Assembly: GCA_014841595.1 (NCBI GenBank)
Contig: JACYUE010000001.1
Span: forward strand, 2,406,996-2,470,995
DNA: 64,000 nucleotides
Direction: 5' to 3'
Source of the DNA: Oxalobacteraceae sp. CFBP 8761
Lineage (GTDB): Bacteria > Pseudomonadota > Gammaproteobacteria > Burkholderiales > Burkholderiaceae_D
A program made the translations under genes and the position numbers. The notes under the pieces are model-generated. The model ran no database searches, was not told the origin of the DNA, and saw only the letters and a list, made by a program, of their open reading frames with translations. Positions 8,760 to 17,819 of this stretch are shown here, piece by piece; positions within the stretch are counted from its first letter, which is position 1; the number at the start of each line of letters is the position of its first letter.

Positions 8760-10463
8760 ATGGCCATCACACCCGGCAATACTGTCGGCGCCGTACCACC
8801 TCCCACCACCACCGCCGGCCTGACCAAGGAAGAGCGCAAGGTCATTGCCGCTTCCTCGCTCGGCACCGTGTTCGAATGGTACGATTTTTACCTCTACGGT
8901 TCGCTCGCCACGATCATCGCCAAGCAGTTCTTCATTGGCGACCCCAACACCACCTTCATCTTTGCGTTGCTGGCGTTTGCCGCCGGCTTCATCGTGCGAC
9001 CATTCGGCGCGCTCGTGTTCGGCCGCCTGGGCGACATGATCGGCCGCAAGTACACGTTCCTGATCACGATCCTGCTGATGGGCGCATCGACCTTCCTCGT
9101 CGGCATCCTGCCCAGCTACGCACAGATCGGCATCGCCGCGCCGATCATTCTCGTCACGCTGCGCATCCTGCAGGGCCTGGCGCTGGGCGGCGAGTACGGC
9201 GGCGCGGCAACCTACGTGGCCGAGCATGCGCCACACGGCAAGCGCGGTCTCTTCACGGCATTCATCCAGACCACTGCAACGATCGGCCTGTTCCTGTCGC
9301 TGCTGGTCATCCTCGGTACCCGCACGCTGATCGGCGAAGAAGAATTCCAGGCCTGGGGCTGGCGCATTCCGTTCCTGATCTCGGTCGTGCTGCTGGGGAT
9401 TTCGGTCTGGATCCGCCTGTCGATGAACGAGTCGCCGGCGTTTGCCAAGATGAAAGCTGAGGGCAAGACGTCGAAAGCGCCGCTGTCGGAAGCCTTTTTG
9501 AAACCGAAGAACGCCAAGATCGCCCTGCTGGCGCTGCTCGGCCTGACGATGGGCCAGGCCGTGGTCTGGTACACGGGCCAGTTCTACGCGCTGTTCTTCC
9601 TGACCAAGACGCTCAAGATTGCCGACCCGACGGCCAACATCCTGATCGCGATCGCCCTGCTGCTGGCCACGCCGTTCTTCATCATCTTTGGCGCGCTGTC
9701 GGACAAGATTGGCCGCAAGTGGATCATTCTGGGCGGCTGCGCGATTGCGGCAGCGACCTACTTCCCGATCTTCAAGGCGATCACGCACTACGGCAATCCG
9801 GCACTGGAAACGGCGCTGCGCACCGCGCCCGTGTTCGTCGTGGCCGATCCAGCGACCTGCAGCTTCCAGATCGATGCAACGGGCACGCGCAAGTTCCCGT
9901 CATCGTGCGATATCGCCACGCGCATGCTGACGGCCGCCTCGGTCAGCTACAACCGCATCGATGCGCCAGCCGGCACCGTCGCCACGATCAAGATCGGCAC
10001 GACCGAGTTCAAGTCGTTCAACGCCGTCATGACGCCGGATAACCTGAACTTCAACGATGCCTCGAAGGCCAGCGAAGCGGCGCTCAAGAAAGAGGTCAAC
10101 GGGGCGCTGGCCAGCGCGGGTTATCCGGAGAAAGCCGATCCGGCCGCGATCAACAAGCCGATGCTGGTCGTGCTGCTGTTCATCCTCGTGCTGTACGTGA
10201 CGATGGTGTATGGCCCGATCGCGGCGATGCTGGTCGAGATGTTCCCGACCCGGATCCGCTACACGTCGATGTCGCTGCCGTATCACATCGGGAATGGCTG
10301 GTTCGGCGGGCTGTTGCCGACGACGGCTTTCGCGCTGGTGGCGTTCAAGGGTGATATCTACTACGGCCTGTGGTACCCGATCATCATCGCCATGACCACG
10401 TTCGTGATCGGTGCGCTGTTCGTGCGGGAGACCAAGGACAACAATATCTACGCGAACGACTAG
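8760..10463 (+). CDS. MHS-family MFS transporter with large periplasmic insertion
   Basis: 567-residue inner-membrane H+ symporter of the metabolite:H+ symporter branch (ShiA, ProP, YhjE relatives). Seen: GTVFEWYDFYLYG at residues 35-47, GRLGDMIGRK at 88-97, RILQGLALGGEYGGA at 135-149, and DKIGRK at 315-320, all family signatures. I count 12 membrane segments. Between segments 9 and 10 (residues about 342-465) there is a hydrophilic insertion of about 120 residues, expected to face the periplasm, with Cys367 and Cys383. Ordinary members are about 430 residues. Related long MHS proteins occur in Burkholderiales. The ATG at 8760 has GGAGA upstream. The transported metabolite is unknown; an organic acid is likely from the family. 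Confidence 0.9.
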   Translation: MAITPGNTVGAVPPPTTTAGLTKEERKVIAASSLGTVFEWYDFYLYGSLATIIAKQFFIGDPNTTFIFALLAFAAGFIVRPFGALVFGRLGDMIGRKYTFLITILLMGASTFLVGILPSYAQIGIAAPIILVTLRILQGLALGGEYGGAATYVAEHAPHGKRGLFTAFIQTTATIGLFLSLLVILGTRTLIGEEEFQAWGWRIPFLISVVLLGISVWIRLSMNESPAFAKMKAEGKTSKAPLSEAFLKPKNAKIALLALLGLTMGQAVVWYTGQFYALFFLTKTLKIADPTANILIAIALLLATPFFIIFGALSDKIGRKWIILGGCAIAAATYFPIFKAITHYGNPALETALRTAPVFVVADPATCSFQIDATGTRKFPSSCDIATRMLTAASVSYNRIDAPAGTVATIKIGTTEFKSFNAVMTPDNLNFNDASKASEAALKKEVNGALASAGYPEKADPAAINKPMLVVLLFILVLYVTMVYGPIAAMLVEMFPTRIRYTSMSLPYHIGNGWFGGLLPTTAFALVAFKGDIYYGLWYPIIIAMTTFVIGALFVRETKDNNIYAND

Positions 10464-10526
10464 TCGTTTTGTTGTCTGCTTGATGCGTGGAAGGCAGCGC
10501 CGTCCCCGCATCAAGCCGTTTTATCT

Positions 10527-12617
10527 TCAGGCGTTGAACGCGCCATTCGCCGCGGCCAGTTGCACCAGCAGCGGCGCTGGCGTCCACGCCTCCCCATTGC
10601 GCCCACGGGCAAAGCCTTCGATTGCCGCCAGCACGGCCGGCAACCCGACCATGTCGGCATACAGCATCGGCCCGCCACGGTGCAGCGGGAAGCCGTAGCC
10701 GCTCAGGTAGACCATGTCGATGTCCGATGCCCGCAGTGCGATGCCTTCTTCGAGAATCTTCGCGCCCTCATTGACCAGCGCGTACACGAGCCGCTCGACG
10801 ATTTCAGCGTCCGCAATGGCGCGGCGCGCGACCCCGATCTCGTCCGAGTACTGCGTCACCATCGTGTCGACGGTGTCTGAGGGCGTGGCCGCCCGTGCGC
10901 CCGACTGGTAGTCATACCAGCCGGCGCCCGTCTTTTGCCCGAAGCGGCCCCCCTCGCACAAGCGGTCCGGCAGCTTAGAATAGGCAAAGTCCGGTGACTC
11001 GATCGCACGCCGCTTGCGGATATGCCAGCCGATGTCGTTGCCGGCCAGGTCGCTCATCCGGAATGGGCCCATCGCGAAGCCGAACGCCTCGATCGCGCGG
11101 TCGACCTGTTCCGGCAGCGCGCCTTCTTCCAGCAGAAAGTAGGCCTGGCGCAGATACTGCTCGAGCATGCGGTTGCCGATGAAACCATCGCAGACGCCAG
11201 AGACCACACCCGTCTTCCTGAGTTTTTTCGCCAGCGCCAGCGCCGTGACCAGCACATCGGCCCCGGTCTGCGTACCGCGCACGATTTCGAGCAGCTTCAT
11301 CACATGCGCGGGGCTGAAGAAATGCAGGCCGATCACATCCTGTGGCCGGCCCGTGAATGCGGCAATGCGATTCACGTCGAGCGACGAAGTATTGGTGGCC
11401 AGGATTGCGCCCGGCTTCATCAGTTTGTCGAGTTCGCGGAACACCAGCTCCTTGACGCCCATGTCCTCGAACACGGCTTCGACGACGATGTCGGCCTGCG
11501 CCAGCGCATCATACGACAGCGTGCCGGTGATGGAGGCCATGCGCTGCGCCAGTTTGTCGGCCGTGAGCTTGCCCTTGGTGACGCTGCGTTCGTACACGGT
11601 GCGGATGCCGGCCAGGCCCTTGTCGAGCGCTTCCTGCTTCGTCTCGAGGATCGTCACCGGGATGCCGGCATTGGCGAAGGTCATCGCGATGCCGGCGCCC
11701 ATCGTGCCGGCGCCCACCACGGCGGCGCTGGCGATCGGGCGCGGGCGCATGTCGGGAGGCACACCCGGCACCTTGCCGGCGGCGCGCTCGGCAAAGAATG
11801 CGTGGCGCAGCGCCTTCGATTCGGGCGTCGTGGTCAGGTACATGAAGCGTTCGCGCTCGAACTGCAAACCGGCCTCGAACGAATCGGCGGTGACCGACGC
11901 GGCGACTGTCTCGACGCACTCGCGCGGCGCCGGAAATGGCCCGGCCATTGCATCGACGCGGGCACGCGCCGCTGCCAGGAAGCCGGCGGCGTCAGGGTGG
12001 GCGACGGCGCAGTCGCGCACTTTGGGCAGCGGGCGCACGGCGGCAATGGATTCGGCAAACGCAATGGCAGCCGACAGCAGGTCGACGTCCGCATCGAAAA
12101 CACGATCGAACAGCGCCGTCCCGGCCAGTTTGTCTGACAACACTGGCGCGCCAGTGAGGATCATGTCGAGGGCCTTTTCCAGGCCAAGCATGCGCGGCAG
12201 GCGCTGCGTGCCGCCCGCGCCCGGCAACAGGCCCAGCTTGACTTCCGGCAGCGCGATCTGCGCACCGGGCGCCGCGACGCGGTAATGGCAGCCCAGCGCC
12301 AACTCAAGGCCGCCGCCCATGCACACGCTGTGGATTGCGGCAACGACCGGCTTGGCAGCGCCCTCTGCGGTCGCGATCAGCGTATGCAGCGTGGGCTCGG
12401 TGAGCGCTTTGGGGGACGTGAATTCACGGATGTCAGCGCCGCCCGAGAACGCCTTGCCGGCGCCGGTGATCACGATGGCCGTGACGGCCGGATCGGCTTC
12501 AGCCTGGTGGATGCCGGCAACGGCTGCCGTGCGGGTCGCCAGGCCAAGGCCGTTGACGGGGGGATTGTTCAGCGTGATGACGGCAACGCTGCCGTGCACC
12601 TGGTAGTCGGCGCTCAT
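10527..12617 (-). CDS. Bifunctional enoyl-CoA hydratase / 3-hydroxyacyl-CoA dehydrogenase
   Basis: 696-residue fused beta-oxidation enzyme of the FadB/FadJ type. Seen: an N-terminal crotonase domain (AVITLNNPPVNGLG, FSGGADIREF oxyanion loop, CMGGGLELALGCHYR), then a 3-hydroxyacyl-CoA dehydrogenase NAD-binding domain beginning VVGAGTMGAGIAMTFANAGI near residue 300, with NTSSLDVNRIA and GLHFFSPAHVMKLLEIV, and a C-terminal dehydrogenase domain (DGFIGNRM). It lacks an epimerase-like extension and resembles the short-chain form common in Burkholderiales. The ATG at 12617 has AGGAG about 11 bases upstream. No thiolase gene adjoins it; an acyl-CoA ligase lies 0.4 kb upstream on the same strand. Confidence 0.93.
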   Translation of the reverse strand: MSADYQVHGSVAVITLNNPPVNGLGLATRTAAVAGIHQAEADPAVTAIVITGAGKAFSGGADIREFTSPKALTEPTLHTLIATAEGAAKPVVAAIHSVCMGGGLELALGCHYRVAAPGAQIALPEVKLGLLPGAGGTQRLPRMLGLEKALDMILTGAPVLSDKLAGTALFDRVFDADVDLLSAAIAFAESIAAVRPLPKVRDCAVAHPDAAGFLAAARARVDAMAGPFPAPRECVETVAASVTADSFEAGLQFERERFMYLTTTPESKALRHAFFAERAAGKVPGVPPDMRPRPIASAAVVGAGTMGAGIAMTFANAGIPVTILETKQEALDKGLAGIRTVYERSVTKGKLTADKLAQRMASITGTLSYDALAQADIVVEAVFEDMGVKELVFRELDKLMKPGAILATNTSSLDVNRIAAFTGRPQDVIGLHFFSPAHVMKLLEIVRGTQTGADVLVTALALAKKLRKTGVVSGVCDGFIGNRMLEQYLRQAYFLLEEGALPEQVDRAIEAFGFAMGPFRMSDLAGNDIGWHIRKRRAIESPDFAYSKLPDRLCEGGRFGQKTGAGWYDYQSGARAATPSDTVDTMVTQYSDEIGVARRAIADAEIVERLVYALVNEGAKILEEGIALRASDIDMVYLSGYGFPLHRGGPMLYADMVGLPAVLAAIEGFARGRNGEAWTPAPLLVQLAAANGAFNA

Positions 12618-12720
12618 GTCGATTTCGTCTCCTGAAAGTGGGAATGACCGAGCCGCCAACTATACCGCAAATAAACGAACGAACGTGTTATTCGGGCACG
12701 CCAGGCTGGTGATTACCCGT

Positions 12721-12918
12721 TCAGAATTGGCCGCGCTGGCTCGCCTCGGCGATCTTCTTGTCGGTCTTGTACTCGTTCAGCGCGTACACGGCCCAGATCG
12801 CGGCAGGCAGCCAGCCGACCAGCGTGATTTGCAGGATCAGGCAGATGACGCCGGCAATAGGACGACCGATCGTGAAGAACGTCAGCCACGGGAAAATGAG
12901 GGCGATAAGCAGGCGCAT
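12721..12918 (-). CDS. YqaE/Pmp3 family small membrane protein
   Basis: 65-residue hydrophobic protein with two membrane segments (residues about 1-22 and 27-48) and a charged tail (NEYKTDKKIAEASQRGQF). The start MRLLIALIFPWLTFF and the pair of segments match the YqaE/Pmp3 (UPF0057) family, which is linked in yeast and plants to membrane potential and cold or salt stress. It stands alone between the fused beta-oxidation gene and the acyl-CoA ligase gene. Function in bacteria is not established. Confidence 0.85.
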   Translation of the reverse strand: MRLLIALIFPWLTFFTIGRPIAGVICLILQITLVGWLPAAIWAVYALNEYKTDKKIAEASQRGQF

Positions 12919-12991
12919 GGGAATTCCTGTGAGTAGAAGATTGTTAAAAGTGACACAACTTTACCCGCCCGCCCCAAACTGCGTCGCACAA

Positions 12992-14659
12992 CTATGTTTC
13001 GCGGCTCTGCGCCGATGGCAGACGATGCCGGGCATACGTCTCGCGCAACCGGTTCTTCTGGATCTTGCCGGTGCCGCCAACGGGCAAGCTGTCGGCGAAC
13101 ACGACGTCGTCCGGCGTCCACCAGCGCGCGACCTTGCCGTCGAACCAGCTGATCAACGCGTCGCGCGTGACGTCCATGCCGGGCCGGCGCACGACCACCA
13201 GCAGCGGGCGCTCGTCCCATTTCGGGTGCGCGACGCCGATGCAGGCGGCCTGCAGCACGGCCGGATGCGCCATCGCCACGTTTTCCAGGTCGATGGTGCC
13301 GATCCATTCGCCGCCGGATTTGATCACATCCTTGCTGCGGTCCGTGATCGCCAGATAACCGTCGGCGTCGATGGTGGCGACGTCGCCTGTCGGGAACCAG
13401 CCATCGACCAGCACATTGCCGCCCTCCTCGCGGAAGTAGCCGGAGACGACCCACGGCCCCTTCACCAGCAGATGGCCATACGTCACGCCATCCCAGGCCA
13501 GTTCGGCGCCAGCGTCGTCGACAATTTTCATGTCGACCCCATAGATGGCGTGGCCCTGCTTGCGCAGCACGGCGCGCTGCGCCTCCGGTGACAGTGCCTG
13601 ATGCGCGCTGTTCAATGTGCACGCTGTGCCCAGCGGCGACATCTCGGTCATGCCCCAGGCATGCACGACCTCGATGCCGAAACGGTCCATCAGCGTGTCC
13701 ATCAGCGCCGGCGGGCAGGCAGAACCGCCGATCACCGTGCGGCGGAACGTGGAGAACGTCAGATCATGCTCGATCACGTGGTTGACCAGGCCCAACCAGA
13801 CCGTGGGCACACCCGCCGAGAACGTCACGCCCTCGCCTTCGAACAGGTCGTACAGCGAGCGCCCATCGAGCGCCGGGCCTGGAAACACGAGCTTGGCGCC
13901 CGACAGCGGCACCGAGTACGGCAACCCCCACGCGTTCACATGGAACATCGGCACCACCGGCAGCACGACGTCGCGCGACGATACATTGAGCGCGTTCGGC
14001 ATGGCCGAGGCGTACGCGTGCAGGACCGTCGAGCGGTGCGAATACAGCGCACCTTTCGGATTGCCGGTCGTGCCGGACGTGTAGCACAGGCTGGCGGCCG
14101 AGCGTTCGTCGAACTGCGGCCACGCATAGACATCGCTGTGCGCGCCGATCAGGTCTTCGTAGCACAGCAGCGTGTCAATCCCACTGTCACGTGGCAGCGC
14201 CGCGCTGTCGCACAGGGCCACCCAGGCCTTGACGCCCGTGCAGGTGCGCGCCAGCGCGGCGACAATCGGCAGGAAGGTCAGGTCGAAGAACAGCACCTGA
14301 TCGTCGGCGTGGTTGACGATATAGGCGATCTGTTCTGCGTGCAGACGGGGATTGATCGTGTGCAGCACGGCGCCGGAACCCGAGACGCCGTAATACAGTT
14401 CCAGGTGCCGGTAGCCGTTCCAGGCCAGCGTGGCCACCCGGTCGCCCATGGCGATGCCAAGGCTGTCCAGCGCATTGGCCAACTGGCGCGAGCGGGCGGC
14501 CGCATCGCGCCAGGTGTAGCGGTGCAGGTCGCCCTCGACGCGGCGCGAGACGATGTCGCCATCGCCATAATGGCGCGCGGCGAATTCGATGATGCCGGAA
14601 ACCAGCAACGGTGCATCCATCATCTGGCCTTGCAGGGGACTCATCGGGTAATCAGGCAT
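12992..14659 (-). CDS. Acyl-CoA ligase, 3-(methylthio)propionyl-CoA ligase-like (DmdB-like)
   Basis: 555-residue AMP-forming acyl-CoA synthetase activating a carboxylic acid with ATP and CoA. Seen: the start MPDYPMSPLQGQMMDAPLLV, typical of the medium-chain or methylthiopropionyl-CoA ligase group; the AMP-binding loop LCYTSGTTGNPKGALYSHRS near residue 190; HAWGMTEMSPLGT; the motif GWFPTGDVATIDADGYLAIT; and the C-terminal catalytic Lys region GKIQKNRLRE. The protein is full length for the family. It probably works with the neighbouring hydratase/dehydrogenase in fatty-acid or related acid breakdown. The exact acid is unknown: database names for this group often say methylthiopropionate but the range is broad. 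Confidence 0.9.
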   Translation of the reverse strand: MPDYPMSPLQGQMMDAPLLVSGIIEFAARHYGDGDIVSRRVEGDLHRYTWRDAAARSRQLANALDSLGIAMGDRVATLAWNGYRHLELYYGVSGSGAVLHTINPRLHAEQIAYIVNHADDQVLFFDLTFLPIVAALARTCTGVKAWVALCDSAALPRDSGIDTLLCYEDLIGAHSDVYAWPQFDERSAASLCYTSGTTGNPKGALYSHRSTVLHAYASAMPNALNVSSRDVVLPVVPMFHVNAWGLPYSVPLSGAKLVFPGPALDGRSLYDLFEGEGVTFSAGVPTVWLGLVNHVIEHDLTFSTFRRTVIGGSACPPALMDTLMDRFGIEVVHAWGMTEMSPLGTACTLNSAHQALSPEAQRAVLRKQGHAIYGVDMKIVDDAGAELAWDGVTYGHLLVKGPWVVSGYFREEGGNVLVDGWFPTGDVATIDADGYLAITDRSKDVIKSGGEWIGTIDLENVAMAHPAVLQAACIGVAHPKWDERPLLVVVRRPGMDVTRDALISWFDGKVARWWTPDDVVFADSLPVGGTGKIQKNRLRETYARHRLPSAQSRET

Positions 14660-14861
14660 GTGGGCTCCGGAATCGTAGGGTCATAACACTCAGCAGCAAC
14701 GTCGAAAGTGTCGTGTGCGATGCGGCGCGGCGTCAATGCAATTCGATGATGCAGCGCCGCATCGCTCAGGTGCTGCCCGGCCGGCGTCGTTACAGGGTGT
14801 AACGCGCGTGAACCGGTATGCCCGATCACGCGTAATATCACGGTCGGGTAAAATCGTTTCA

Positions 14862-16352
14862 TTGCCGACCACGCCAACGAGGACTGCCATCACTGCCGAT
14901 GAACTTGCACTGAACAATTCTTTCGCCGAATTGCCGCCAGCGTTTTACACGCGCCTGATGCCCACGCCATTGCCTGCGCCGCATTTCATCGCGGCCAGCC
15001 AACCTGCGGCCGCCCTGATCGGGCTGACTGTCGAGGATCTCGCGCGCCCTGATTTTGTCGAGGTCTTCACCGGCAACAAGGTGGCGCCGCGTTCGCAACC
15101 GCTTGCCGCCGTGTATTCCGGCCACCAGTTCGGTGTCTGGGCCGGCCAGCTCGGCGACGGCCGCGCGATCACGCTGGGCGACATCGCCACTCCCGCCGGG
15201 CCGATGGAAATCCAGCTCAAGGGCGCAGGGCGCACGCCGTATTCCCGCATGGGTGACGGCCGCGCCGTGCTGCGCTCGTCGATCCGCGAGTTTTTGTGTT
15301 CCGAAGCGATGGCGGCGCTGGGCATCCCGACCACGCGCGCGCTGTCCCTGACCGGCTCGCCGCAAGGCATCGCCCGCGAAACGCTCGAAACGGCCGCCGT
15401 CGTGGCGCGCATGGCGCCGACGTTTGTTCGCTTCGGCTCGTTCGAGCACTGGGCATCGCATGACCGCCAGGACGAGCTGCGCGTGCTTGCCGACTACGTC
15501 ATCGGGCAGTTCTATCCCGAACTCGCGGGTGAAGCCAATCCCTATGCGGCGCTGCTGGCCGAAGTCACGCGCCGCACCGCGCGCATGATTGCGCACTGGC
15601 AGGCCGTGGGCTTCATGCACGGCGTCATGAACACCGACAATATGTCGATCCTGGGCCTGACGCTCGACTATGGCCCGTTCGGCTTCATGGAAGCGTTCGA
15701 CGCGCGCCACATCTGCAACCACACGGACCAGGGCGGGCGCTATTCGTATGCCAACCAGGTGCCGGTCGGCCACTGGAACTGCTATGCGCTGGGCAATGCC
15801 CTGCTGCCGCTGATCGGCGAACCCGAGGTGGCCGAAGAAGCCCTCGCCGTATATCGGCCCGAATTCGGCCGTCAGATGGATATCCTGATGCACGGCAAGC
15901 TGGGCCTGCAAGACAGCCAGGACGGCGACGCCAAGCTGTTCGAAGACACGATCGAGCTGCTGCAGGCGAACCACGCCGACTTCACGCTGTTTTTCCGCCT
16001 GCTTGGCGACCTGCAGGTGGCCGCGCCCGGGCAGGATGAACCGCTGCGCGATCTGTTCATCGACCGCGCTTCGTTCGACGCCTGGGCCACGATCTACCGC
16101 ACCCGCCTGCGCAACGAACACAGCGTGGACGCTACCCGGCGCGCTGCGATGAACCTGGTCAATCCCAAGTACATCCTGCGCAACTACCTGGCCCAGACGG
16201 CCATCGAACAGGCCCAGATCGGCGATTTCAGCGGCGTGCACAAGCTGCTGGCCGTGCTCGAGCGCCCGTTCGACGAACAACCCGACAATGCTGCCTACGC
16301 CGAGCTGCCGCCCGATTGGGCCGCGCATCTCGAAGTGAGCTGCTCTTCATAA
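14862..16352 (+). CDS. selO: Protein adenylyltransferase SelO
   Basis: Pseudokinase-fold AMP-transferase that AMPylates protein hydroxyls, including redox proteins, under oxidative stress. Seen: [20 protein letters not shown], the nucleotide loop region [51 protein letters not shown] with the catalytic Asp/Asn, and the C-terminal VSCSS, where Cys takes the place of the selenocysteine found in eukaryotic SelO. The start is unclear. There is no ATG near the family N-terminus: TTG at 14862 gives 496 residues, while ATC at 14889 sits 5 bases after AGGA and matches the E. coli N-terminus length best (487 residues). An ATG at 14715 is in frame but too far upstream. It heads the operon selO-msrB-yciB-bolA, a redox-flavoured set. 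Confidence 0.93.
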   Translation: MPTTPTRTAITADELALNNSFAELPPAFYTRLMPTPLPAPHFIAASQPAAALIGLTVEDLARPDFVEVFTGNKVAPRSQPLAAVYSGHQFGVWAGQLGDGRAITLGDIATPAGPMEIQLKGAGRTPYSRMGDGRAVLRSSIREFLCSEAMAALGIPTTRALSLTGSPQGIARETLETAAVVARMAPTFVRFGSFEHWASHDRQDELRVLADYVIGQFYPELAGEANPYAALLAEVTRRTARMIAHWQAVGFMHGVMNTDNMSILGLTLDYGPFGFMEAFDARHICNHTDQGGRYSYANQVPVGHWNCYALGNALLPLIGEPEVAEEALAVYRPEFGRQMDILMHGKLGLQDSQDGDAKLFEDTIELLQANHADFTLFFRLLGDLQVAAPGQDEPLRDLFIDRASFDAWATIYRTRLRNEHSVDATRRAAMNLVNPKYILRNYLAQTAIEQAQIGDFSGVHKLLAVLERPFDEQPDNAAYAELPPDWAAHLEVSCSS

Positions 16353-16383
16353 ACACACCAACGAGACACGAGGAAACCACATC

Positions 16384-16779
16384 ATGACCGACAAAGTCAC
16401 CAAGACCGACGCCGAGTGGCGTAACCAGCTCGATCCAATGGAATACGAAGTCACGCGCCATGCGGCCACCGAACGCGCCTTTACGGGCAAGTTCTGGGAC
16501 CACCACGAGCATGGCATTTACAGCTGCGTCTGCTGCAACACGCCACTGTTCGAATCGGACACCAAGTTCGACTCGGGCTGCGGCTGGCCAAGCTACTTCC
16601 GTGCACTCGATCCGGCCAATGTGATCGAGAAAACCGACCGTACCCACGGCATGGTGCGCACCGAAGTCATTTGCGGCGTCTGCGACGCGCACCTGGGCCA
16701 CGTGTTCCCGGACGGTCCGCCGCCAACCGGCCTGCGCTATTGCATCAATTCCGCTTCGATGCGGTTCGACCCGGCCTGA
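16384..16779 (+). CDS. msrB: Peptide-methionine (R)-S-oxide reductase
   Basis: 131-residue cytoplasmic MsrB that reduces the R form of methionine sulfoxide in proteins. Seen: zinc ligands in CVCCNTPLF (residues about 43-46) and [12 protein letters not shown] (about 99-102), the substrate loop SGCGWPSYF, and the catalytic Cys in RYCINSAS close to the C-terminus. The length fits the family. It begins 31 bases after selO, in agreement with joint expression in oxidative-stress repair, and is followed by yciB after 13 bases. Confidence 0.95.
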   Translation: MTDKVTKTDAEWRNQLDPMEYEVTRHAATERAFTGKFWDHHEHGIYSCVCCNTPLFESDTKFDSGCGWPSYFRALDPANVIEKTDRTHGMVRTEVICGVCDAHLGHVFPDGPPPTGLRYCINSASMRFDPA

Positions 16780-16792
16780 GAGTGATTGCACG

Positions 16793-17425
16793 ATGAAATT
16801 CCTGTTCGACTTTTTCCCGGTCCTGCTGTTCTTCGGCGTCTATAAGTATGGCGACAGCAACCAGGCCTGGGCGCATCGCATGGCCGTCGAGTATCTCGGC
16901 CCCCTGATTGCCGGCGGCGGCGTGCCGCCGTCACAGTCGGCGATCCTGCTGGCCACTGCCGTGGCCATCATCGCCACCGTGTGCCAGGTCGGTTACCTGC
17001 TGGCGCGCGGGCGCAAGGTCGACAATGCGATGTGGCTGACGCTGGGCGTGATCCTCGTCGCCGGCGGCGCCACGATCTATTTCCACGACGACCTGTTCAT
17101 CAAGTGGAAGCCGACGATCCTGTACTGGGCATTCGCACTGGGTCTGTTCATCGCGCAAGTGTTTTATCGCAAGAACCTGATCCGCTCGGTGATGGAGCCG
17201 AACATGAAACTGCCCGAGCCGTTCTGGAACCGCATTGGCTACATCTGGATGGCGTTCTTCGTCGCGATGGGTTTGCTGAACCTGCTGATGGCGTTCGTGG
17301 TCTTCCATAACGATACCGGCGCCTGGGTCAGCTTCAAGCTGTTCGGCTTTACCGCCATATTCTTTGCCTTCATCATGATTCAAACGATGATGCTCTACAA
17401 ATACATCAAGGAGGAAGACGCATGA
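16793..17425 (+). CDS. yciB: Septation protein A (inner-membrane YciB/IspZ)
   Basis: 210-residue integral membrane protein of the YciB/IspZ family, associated with cell division and envelope integrity. Seen: MKFLFDFFPVLLFFGVYKYG at the N-terminus, five or more hydrophobic segments, KWKPTILYWAFALGLFIAQ, and the signature WNRIGYIWMAFFVAMGLLN. A slightly longer second loop than E. coli accounts for the extra length over about 180 residues. Its stop overlaps the bolA start as ATGA. Identification is firm; the molecular role is not well defined. Confidence 0.93.
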   Translation: MKFLFDFFPVLLFFGVYKYGDSNQAWAHRMAVEYLGPLIAGGGVPPSQSAILLATAVAIIATVCQVGYLLARGRKVDNAMWLTLGVILVAGGATIYFHDDLFIKWKPTILYWAFALGLFIAQVFYRKNLIRSVMEPNMKLPEPFWNRIGYIWMAFFVAMGLLNLLMAFVVFHNDTGAWVSFKLFGFTAIFFAFIMIQTMMLYKYIKEEDA

Positions 17426-17715
17426 CCACTCTGACAGACAAAAGCGATCGCGAACCACGCATGCGCGCCCAGCTCGAAGCCGAGCTGGCCCCTACCCTGC
17501 TCGAGATCAGCGACGACTCGCACCTGCACGCAGGCCACGCTGGCGCGGCCTCCGGCGGCAGCCATTATTCGGTCAAAATCGTGTCGTCGCGGTTCGAAGG
17601 CCTCAAGCTGGTCATGCGCCATCGTCTTGTGTATGATGCCGTGCACGATATGATCAACAAGGCGGAAATCCACGCTCTGGCCATCAACGCCATCGCGCCT
17701 TCCGAGCTGACCTGA
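17422..17715 (+). CDS. bolA: BolA family protein
   Basis: 97-residue BolA-type protein, small cytoplasmic partner of monothiol glutaredoxins in Fe-S trafficking and sometimes a transcription factor. Seen: the core ISDDSHLHAGHAGAASGGSH with the conserved His, then VKIVSSRFEGLKLVMRHRLV and HALAINAIAPSE. It starts within the yciB stop (ATGA), so it is translationally coupled. The next gene is a periplasmic parvulin 104 bases downstream. Confidence 0.94.
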   Translation: MTTLTDKSDREPRMRAQLEAELAPTLLEISDDSHLHAGHAGAASGGSHYSVKIVSSRFEGLKLVMRHRLVYDAVHDMINKAEIHALAINAIAPSELT

Positions 17716-17819
17716 AAGCGGGTTTTCAGGTAGTTTTAAGAAATTTGCCCGACAATCGAACAGATAAGTACACCACCTGAACTTCTCTTGTCCAGTTAAA
17801 ACCCGTCACAGGAATACAC

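Noticed and set aside
14715..14861. N-terminal extension of SelO from an ATG at 14715
   Set aside because: The 49 extra codons match nothing in the family and cross a probable promoter region.
17730..17810. Inverted CGGGTTTT/AAAACCCG pair upstream of the first parvulin
   Set aside because: Only 8 bases with about 60 bases between the arms; too weak to call an operator or riboswitch.
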